A stretch of 9,203 nt of DNA from an uncultured Rubrobacteraceae bacterium (GTDB lineage Bacteria > Actinomycetota > Rubrobacteria > Rubrobacterales > Rubrobacteraceae): assembly GCA_902805985.1 (NCBI GenBank), contig CADCUW010000674.1:1-9203 (forward strand), in the 5' to 3' direction. This document shows, in pieces, positions 1-9,203 of the stretch. The first letter of the stretch is position 1. Each line of letters starts with the position of its first letter. A program made the position numbers and the translations under genes. The notes under the pieces were generated by a model. It worked only from the letters and a program-made list of their open reading frames with translations. It had not been told where the DNA came from and made no database searches.

Positions 1-1050
1 CGGCATGCCCAAGGTCCCGACCGCGCCGTAGCGTGGGTTGAAGAGCATCCTGCGGTGGCGGAAGAGGGTGTCTATCAGGCCGCGGTGCCAGCGGTCGCGC
101 TGGCGGCGGAGTACCCTGATGGTGTCAGGAACCTCCGTCCAGGCCACGGGGTCGGGGACGAAGGAGATCTTGTACACGTGGTCGTTCTCCCTGAGGACGC
201 GGTGCATCCTGGTGACGAGCTCCATGTCCTCCCCGACCGTGTCCCCTGCGTAGCCGCCCGCCGCTATCACGTCCCTGCGGCGGAACATTCCGAAGGCCCC
301 GGAGATGATGAGCAGGGCGTTCAGGCGACTCCACGCCGTCCTGACCGCGATAAATGCCCTCAGGTACTCGACGATCTGGAAGTTCGGCAGGGCCTTGCGC
401 GGCGTCTTCGGCTCGATGATGCGGCCCTTCTCAAAGCGGGAGCCGTTGGCGACGCGCACGATTCCGCCCACGGCCGCTACCGAGCTCTCCTCGACGAGCG
501 GGCGGGCGATCCTGAGGAGGGCGTCTTCTTCCAGGATGATGTCGGCGTCCATGCAGCAGACCAGCGGGTAGCCGGCCGCGCAGATGCCGGCGTTCAGGGC
601 ATCGGACTTGCCCCCGTTCTCCTTGTCCACCACGACGAGCCGCTCGGTCGGGGAGGCGTAGACGCCCCTGATGGGTGCCGTCTCCAGTTGCCTCCTGACG
701 GGCTGTTCTGACTCGTGCAGGTCGAACTCCCGGATCAGGACCTCCAGCGTGTCGTCCGTGGAGCCGTCGTTGACGACGACGACCTCGTGCAAGGGATAGT
801 GGAGGGTTAGGAATGAGCGCACGCTGTCGGCGATGCTCGCCCGCTCGTTGTAGGCGGGAACGACCACGGTCGCCGGCGGGGCGTAGTTGGAGGAGAAGAG
901 CTCCGCGAGGCCCGAGAAGACGTCGCGTCTGACGTAGTCGGCGATCTCGGCAAAGGAGATCGCGTACAGTACCAGGTACACGGCGTTGATGAGGAGAAAG
1001 TACCCGAGCACGAAGTAGTTGACGTAGACGACGAGGTCCCCGAGGGTCAC
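1..1050 (-). CDS. Processive family-2 glycosyltransferase, membrane-bound (C-terminus beyond window)
   Basis: A GT-A fold synthase that would transfer a nucleotide-activated sugar, probably to a growing polysaccharide at the inner face of the membrane. The 350 residues in the window stay open to base 1. One hydrophobic segment (about 4-33) precedes the catalytic domain. Visible motifs are PAYNE (65-69), VNDGSTDD with Asp95, MDAD (Asp168/Asp170), GED (Asp275) and QRDRW (317-321). This D, DxD, D, Q(R)xRW set is typical of processive synthases such as the PgaC/IcaA, NodC and HasA families. Members usually have further C-terminal membrane helices, which would lie outside the window. I chose GTG 1050 because GAGGG lies 8 bases upstream and the start overlaps the preceding small ORF as GTGA. 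The in-frame TTG at 1191 would add an implausible Arg-rich leader. The sugar cannot be read from the sequence; the family call is firm. Confidence 0.9.
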   Translation of the reverse strand, partial: MTLGDLVVYVNYFVLGYFLLINAVYLVLYAISFAEIADYVRRDVFSGLAELFSSNYAPPATVVVPAYNERASIADSVRSFLTLHYPLHEVVVVNDGSTDDTLEVLIREFDLHESEQPVRRQLETAPIRGVYASPTERLVVVDKENGGKSDALNAGICAAGYPLVCCMDADIILEEDALLRIARPLVEESSVAAVGGIVRVANGSRFEKGRIIEPKTPRKALPNFQIVEYLRAFIAVRTAWSRLNALLIISGAFGMFRRRDVIAAGGYAGDTVGEDMELVTRMHRVLRENDHVYKISFVPDPVAWTEVPDTIRVLRRQRDRWHRGLIDTLFRHRRMLFNPRYGAVGTLGMP

Positions 1051-1199
1051 GGGCGGTACCCTCGGAGCGGCCGTGATAGGCGCCTGCCGTCGGTCGTCCT
1101 GAGCTGGCGGAGGACACGCGCTATCCCGCGCCTTCCAGCGGCGGTGCCGGCCGCGACACCGGCGGCGACGACCACCCCGGCGAGCGTCCAAGCGACCAT
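1047..1199 (-). CDS. Small hypothetical protein with one N-terminal hydrophobic helix (50 aa)
   Basis: I do not recognise a family. The ORF begins with ATG 1199. Residues 2-22 are strongly hydrophobic (Val/Ala/Gly-rich), followed by a basic tail rich in Arg, so a single membrane helix with a cytosolic positive end is likely. Its TGA shares bases with the GTG of the glycosyltransferase (GTGA overlap), an arrangement typical of translational coupling. About four fifths of its codons end in G or C, as expected for a real gene in this genome. Against it: no clear Shine-Dalgarno precedes the ATG, and 50 residues is short enough to arise by chance. It shares the HEAT gene's frame, with no other stop between that gene's TAG and this start. 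It could be a small synthase partner, a leader ORF or spurious. Confidence 0.45.
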   Translation of the reverse strand: MVAWTLAGVVVAAGVAAGTAAGRRGIARVLRQLRTTDGRRLSRPLRGYRP

Positions 1200-1237
1200 C
1201 CGAACGACGGGAGGGCGCCGGGTGAGATCCGGGAGCG

Positions 1238-1257
1238 GCGAAGGGCCCGGCCTTCGC
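1238..1257 (-). other. Hairpin between HEAT gene and small ORF
   Basis: A perfect 7-bp inverted repeat (GCGAAGG / CCTTCGC) encloses a 6-base GC-rich loop, 15 bases past the HEAT gene stop. No T-run follows it on either strand, so it is not a standard intrinsic terminator. It could attenuate transcription into the glycosyltransferase, stabilise the upstream mRNA end or be chance in GC-rich DNA. Confidence 0.35.
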
Positions 1258-1271
1258 GCCGGGGTGGCGGC

Positions 1272-2570
1272 CTACACGGGCACCAGCTCCCTGCCCGGGA
1301 GGCTTTCCGGCCCGGTGGGAGCGGGGCTGTCCGGTCGTTCCGTCTGGGGGGGCTCTCCGCCCGATTTCAGTATCCTGACCAGTTCCTTGCGACTCTCGTC
1401 GTCCGGCAAGGTCTCGGTGAGGCGGCCCAGGTAGCGGACCGCTCCAGCGCGGGTCATGGCCCGGATCAGGCGCCGCGCGTTCGACCCCCTCTCGCCCGGC
1501 TCGGCGAGCGCCTCGACCGTCCGGCGGGTGATGCCGCGTGCCTCGAGCGAACTCGCTGCCCTGTCGCGGGCGAAGGGGTCCTCGCCTTCGAGTGCCTCGA
1601 CCAGCGCCCTCTCCCCGGCGGGGCCCATGTTGGCGAGCGCGCGGCTGGCGTTGAAGCGCACCCACCACTCTAGGTCGACTGTGAGCCGCTTGAGGGCCGG
1701 AATGGCGTTCACGTCGCCGATGGCCTCCAAGGCGTTGGCGGCCTGCGCCCGGACGGGCCAGTGCTCGCCCTCGGAGGCGGCGAGGATCCCGGGCACATCG
1801 TCGGGGTTGCCGATCCTGCCTAGCGCCAGCGTCGCCTGGGCCCGGAGGTCCACCGGGACCTCCTCAGCGGGTGCGCCGGCGAGCGTCTGGAGCAGGGCGG
1901 GGCGGGCCTCGGCGGCGCGCAGGTTGCCGAGCACCCTCGCCGCGAGCACGCGGGCCCTCGGGTTATCCCCTCGCAGAATCCGGACGAGGGGCTCCGTCGC
2001 GACAGGGCCGAGCCACTCCAGGTTCTCGGCCATGCGCAGGCGGGTGAGCTCTGATGGGTCGTTCAGGGTATGGGCCAGGTGGCCAGCCGCCTCGGGCGTC
2101 CCGATGCGGGCCAGGGCCCTAGCGGCGACGGCCCTTACGGTTTCGTCCTCATAGGAGAGGAGTAAGGCTATCGGCCCGACCGCCTTGGGGCCACCGAAGT
2201 GGCCCAGGGATTCGGCGGCCTGGGCCTTTCTCCAGCGGTTGCGCGAGCGGAGCCGCCAGAAGAACTTGCGGACTAACCCGGCCTCCTCGGCCAGGTCGAC
2301 CAGGCGACCACGCTGCTCGCCTCGCAGCAGCGAGAGGTACTCGATCATCTTGGTAGAGAGCAGGTCCATGTCCCGCCCGTTCGGACGGAGGAGGATAGGG
2401 TCGGTGTCGCCGGTCAGGATCAGGTCACCCAGCGCGGCCTCGAATCGGGCCGACCGCGCCTCTATGCCGCGCCGGTTGACGGTGCGCGCCGCCTTTAGCC
2501 CGAGCGTGAGCACGACCATAAAGACGTTCAGTATGGCCATGACCGCGATAGCCCACAGCATTGCCGTCAC
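1272..2570 (-). CDS. Membrane-anchored HEAT-repeat protein
   Basis: A 432-residue protein with one N-terminal membrane helix (about 4-26) and a basic stop-transfer stretch (KAARTVNRR). A middle region (about 35-110) contains the YLSLLRGEQRGRL segment. About seven HEAT-type alpha-helical repeats follow (about 112-140, 143-170, 174-202, 203-231, 240-266, 270-298 and 301-328), with a weaker eighth. The tail (about 405-432) is Pro/Glu-rich and probably disordered. HEAT solenoids bind partner proteins and have no catalytic residues, so this is most likely a scaffold or adaptor on the cytosolic membrane face. It precedes a small membrane ORF and the glycosyltransferase on the same strand, which suggests it serves that enzyme; this is inference. 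I chose GTG 2570 because a GGGGG run lies 7 bases upstream. ATG 2561 would be too far from that site. The repeat fold is clear; the specific role is not. Confidence 0.88.
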   Translation of the reverse strand: MTAMLWAIAVMAILNVFMVVLTLGLKAARTVNRRGIEARSARFEAALGDLILTGDTDPILLRPNGRDMDLLSTKMIEYLSLLRGEQRGRLVDLAEEAGLVRKFFWRLRSRNRWRKAQAAESLGHFGGPKAVGPIALLLSYEDETVRAVAARALARIGTPEAAGHLAHTLNDPSELTRLRMAENLEWLGPVATEPLVRILRGDNPRARVLAARVLGNLRAAEARPALLQTLAGAPAEEVPVDLRAQATLALGRIGNPDDVPGILAASEGEHWPVRAQAANALEAIGDVNAIPALKRLTVDLEWWVRFNASRALANMGPAGERALVEALEGEDPFARDRAASSLEARGITRRTVEALAEPGERGSNARRLIRAMTRAGAVRYLGRLTETLPDDESRKELVRILKSGGEPPQTERPDSPAPTGPESLPGRELVPV

Positions 2571-2669
2571 ATTGAGTCCCCCACCACAATCTTCTACACG
2601 ACTTTTAGTATCTTATCGTGCGGGTACCTTTAATTGGTAGGCGTACGTACACGAGGCAGTGAAGAATCA
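2571..2669. promoter_or_regulatory. Divergent promoter region between HEAT gene and response regulator
   Basis: This stretch is clearly more AT-rich than its surroundings and must carry the start signals for both divergent genes. On the plus strand TTTAAT (2629-2634) is a fair -10 box. On the minus strand TAAGAT (2615-2610) is a weaker one, about 40 bases before the HEAT start. I see no convincing -35 hexamer at the right distance for either. An operator-like dyad overlaps the region and is listed separately. Confidence 0.5.
2617..2653. promoter_or_regulatory. Candidate operator dyad, CGTGnnnGTAC / GTACnnnCACG
   Basis: Two 11-base arms at 2617-2627 and 2643-2653 are inverted copies matching at 8 of 11 positions, separated by 15 bases. 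The right arm contains the perfect palindrome GTACGTAC (2643-2650). The spacer contains the TTTAAT -10 candidate, so a bound dimer would be placed to control the response regulator gene and possibly the HEAT gene. No known regulator is identified from the motif. Confidence 0.3.
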
Positions 2670-3065
2670 TTGCACACGGTTGAGACGAAGATACTGGCCG
2701 TGGACGATGACCGCATCGTACGGCGCATCGTCGTCGCGAAGCTGACGGGATTGGGCTACGAGGTGGCGGAGGCCGAGGACGGCCGAGAGGCGCTGGACCT
2801 CCTGGAGGGCGGTGCGGTGTTAGACCTCCTGATCACGGACAGCCTCATGCCCCGCATAAGCGGCTTAGAGCTGGTCCGCAGCGTCAGGAACAGCAAGAAC
2901 TCCACCGTGGCCTCCCTCCCCGTCATAATGCTCACCTCCCGCCAGGGCGAGCGGGACGTCGTCGACGGCCTCGAGACCGGCCTGGACGACTACGTGACGA
3001 AGCCCTTCTCCCCTGACGAGCTCGCCGCCCGCGTCAGGATGGCCCTCTGGCGCGCACGCCGCTAG
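2670..3065 (+). CDS. Single-domain (CheY-like) response regulator
   Basis: A stand-alone receiver domain of 131 residues that would accept a phosphoryl group from a histidine kinase or HPt protein and signal by binding a partner. It has the acidic triad DDD near residues 12-14, the phosphoacceptor Asp57 in ITDSLMP, Thr89 in MLTSR and Lys111 in TKPF, all at CheY-like spacing. There is no output domain. I prefer TTG 2670, which starts five residues before the first receiver strand and puts the phosphoacceptor at the canonical position 57. The only other in-frame start, TTG 2634, sits directly after a TAA, lacks a ribosome site and overlaps the likely -10 box. The gene is transcribed toward the kinase/cyclase operon and away from the HEAT gene. 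Likely partners are the neighbouring hybrid kinase or a distant one; the sequence does not decide. Confidence 0.9.
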   Translation: MHTVETKILAVDDDRIVRRIVVAKLTGLGYEVAEAEDGREALDLLEGGAVLDLLITDSLMPRISGLELVRSVRNSKNSTVASLPVIMLTSRQGERDVVDGLETGLDDYVTKPFSPDELAARVRMALWRARR

Positions 3066-3071
3066 ACGTCC

Positions 3072-3085
3072 CGGTCGACGGACCG
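3072..3085. terminator. Weak bidirectional hairpin between convergent genes
   Basis: CGGTC-gacg-GACCG forms a 5-bp stem with a 4-base loop in the 32-base gap between the regulator and cyclase stops. There is no U-tract on either side, so any termination would be weak or Rho-dependent. The position is right; the structure is marginal. Confidence 0.25.
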
Positions 3086-3097
3086 CACGACGCGACC

Positions 3098-4026
3098 TCA
3101 ATCACTCGTCGAGACGCGGTTCCGGCCGGCCTTTTTTGCGGCGTAGAGGGCCGAGTCCGTTTTTCTCAGAAGGTCGTCGGGGTCGCCGGAGGCGGGGAGG
3201 GCGGCGACCCCGGCGCTGAGGGTCACCACGGAGGCGGCCTCGCTGGCCCCGTGGGGGATGGCGAGGCCTTGGACGGCGTCGCGCAGGCGTTCGGCCACGG
3301 CGGTGGCGGTCAGCGGGTCCTGCTCGGGGAGCAAGATTAGGAACTCCTCTCCGCCGTAGCGGTAGGCGGCGTCGCCGCCACGCAGGTCGGCGGAGATCGT
3401 CTCGGCCACCCGCCTGAGCACGTCGTCGCCAGCGAGGTGGCCGTGGCGGTCGTTGTACGCCTTGAAGAAGTCTACATCGCAGATCACGACGGCGTAGCTG
3501 TGGTCGTAGCGGTGGGCCTTAGCACTCAGTGCCTCCAGGTCTTCGCGCAGCCTGAGCCGGTTGCCTAAAGAGGTCAGAGGGTCTTTGCGGGACTGCTCAA
3601 AGAGGAGGCGGTTGAGCTCCTCTAACTCCCCGTTCTGGAAGACAAGGCGCCGGTGGAGCTCGGTGACGCGCAGGGCCGAGGTGAGGCGCATCCGAAGCTC
3701 GTCCCTGTCCAAAGGCTTTGAGAGGTAGTCGTCGGCCCCGGCCTCGAGGCCCTGGAGGAGGTGCTCCTTGTCGCCGAGGGCCGTCAGAAAGATGAAGTAG
3801 GTGTACCCGTCAGTATGGCCATGCTTGCGGACCCTGCGGCAGAGCTCCAGGCCGTCCACCCCCGGCATCATCCAGTCGCTGATGATCACGTCGAAGTCGG
3901 GGTGCTCCTTGAAGAGCTCCCAGGCCTCCCCGCCGTTGCTCGCCGCCAGGCACCCGTGGCCGAGCTTCTCCACGGCGCGGCGCAGGATCGCGCGCGAGAC
4001 GGCGTCGTCCTCGGCGATCAATATCC

Positions 4027-4030
<4 letters not shown>
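3098..4030 (-). CDS. REC-GGDEF diguanylate cyclase response regulator
   Basis: A 310-residue cytosolic enzyme that makes cyclic di-GMP from two GTP when its receiver is phosphorylated. The receiver spans about 1-120: acidic Glu7-Asp8-Asp9, phosphoacceptor Asp52 in ISDWMMPG, Thr83, Lys105 in SKPL. A helical linker (about 120-147) leads to the GGDEF domain (about 148-310), with metal-binding Asp185 in [11 protein letters not shown] and the intact active-site motif GGEEF (226-230). RGGD (217-220), five residues before GGEEF, is an inhibitory I-site, so product feedback is expected. The layout is that of PleD/WspR-type cyclases. The start is TTG 4030, overlapping the kinase stop as TTGA, with GGAGGG 6 bases upstream inside the kinase gene. 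The open frame upstream of it has no domain. Coupled translation points to the kinase as its phosphodonor. Confidence 0.93.

Positions 4031-9203
<5,173 letters not shown>

Noticed and set aside
55..711. A 218-codon plus-strand frame opposite the glycosyltransferase
   Set aside because: It is antisense to the conserved catalytic motifs, with low-complexity composition and no recognisable domain.
431..1117. A 228-codon minus-strand frame beginning with ATG 1117
   Set aside because: It overlaps the glycosyltransferase in another frame, is Arg/Gly-rich and lacks motifs, whereas the adjacent frame carries the complete GT2 signature.
1456..2640. Two plus-strand open frames opposite the HEAT gene
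   Set aside because: Ser/Arg/Ala-rich translation typical of antisense shadows; the minus strand encodes clear HEAT repeats.
3131..3137. Slippery heptamer A AAA AAG in correct phase near the end of the cyclase gene
   Set aside because: It encodes the conserved AAKKAGRNR segment of GGDEF domains, and a -1 shift would only swap the last few residues for a tail of similar length, so programmed frameshifting is unlikely.
3121..3137. GC-rich palindrome followed by six T on the plus strand, like a terminator for the response regulator
   Set aside because: GGCCGGCC is self-complementary with no loop, and no longer stem ends next to the T-run; the sequence is explained by cyclase codons.

Overview
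This is a GC-rich (roughly two-thirds G+C) bacterial stretch holding four large genes, one probable small gene and two signalling units. Arg codons are often AGG, the starts are almost all GTG or TTG, and the huge PAS/GAF kinase has 'TERKRAEE' linkers. Together these suggest a high-GC actinobacterium, with Rubrobacter-like organisms as my best but unproven guess. There are no RNA genes, insertion sequences or CRISPR arrays.

Left part (1-2570, minus strand): a membrane-anchored HEAT-repeat protein (2570-1272) is followed by a small one-helix ORF (1199-1047). The small ORF's stop overlaps the GTG start of a processive family-2 glycosyltransferase (1050 to beyond base 1, C-terminus missing). The glycosyltransferase carries the D, DxD, ED and QRDRW signature of polysaccharide synthases. 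The group looks like an envelope or exopolysaccharide synthesis unit.

Middle (2571-3097): an AT-richer divergent intergenic region separates the HEAT gene from a CheY-like single-domain response regulator on the plus strand (about 2670-3065). It contains an operator-like dyad (CGTGnnnGTAC / GTACnnnCACG). The regulator gene meets the diguanylate cyclase gene tail to tail across 32 bases.

Right part (3098-9203, minus strand): a very large soluble hybrid histidine kinase (GAF, five PAS, GAF, HisKA, HATPase, REC, REC, HPt) probably begins outside the window. Its TGA overlaps the TTG start of a REC-GGDEF diguanylate cyclase, which has its own strong ribosome binding site. All phosphorelay residues are present (His1067, Asp1358, Asp1503, His1664, then Asp52 of the cyclase). 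The simplest reading is a multistep phosphorelay from many cytosolic sensors into c-di-GMP synthesis.

How the parts may work together (inference): sensing by the kinase sets the c-di-GMP level through the cyclase. The separate CheY-like protein could be an alternative phosphoryl acceptor. The neighbouring HEAT/glycosyltransferase unit is the obvious candidate output, because related synthases are often under c-di-GMP control. No PilZ domain is visible in the window to prove that last step.
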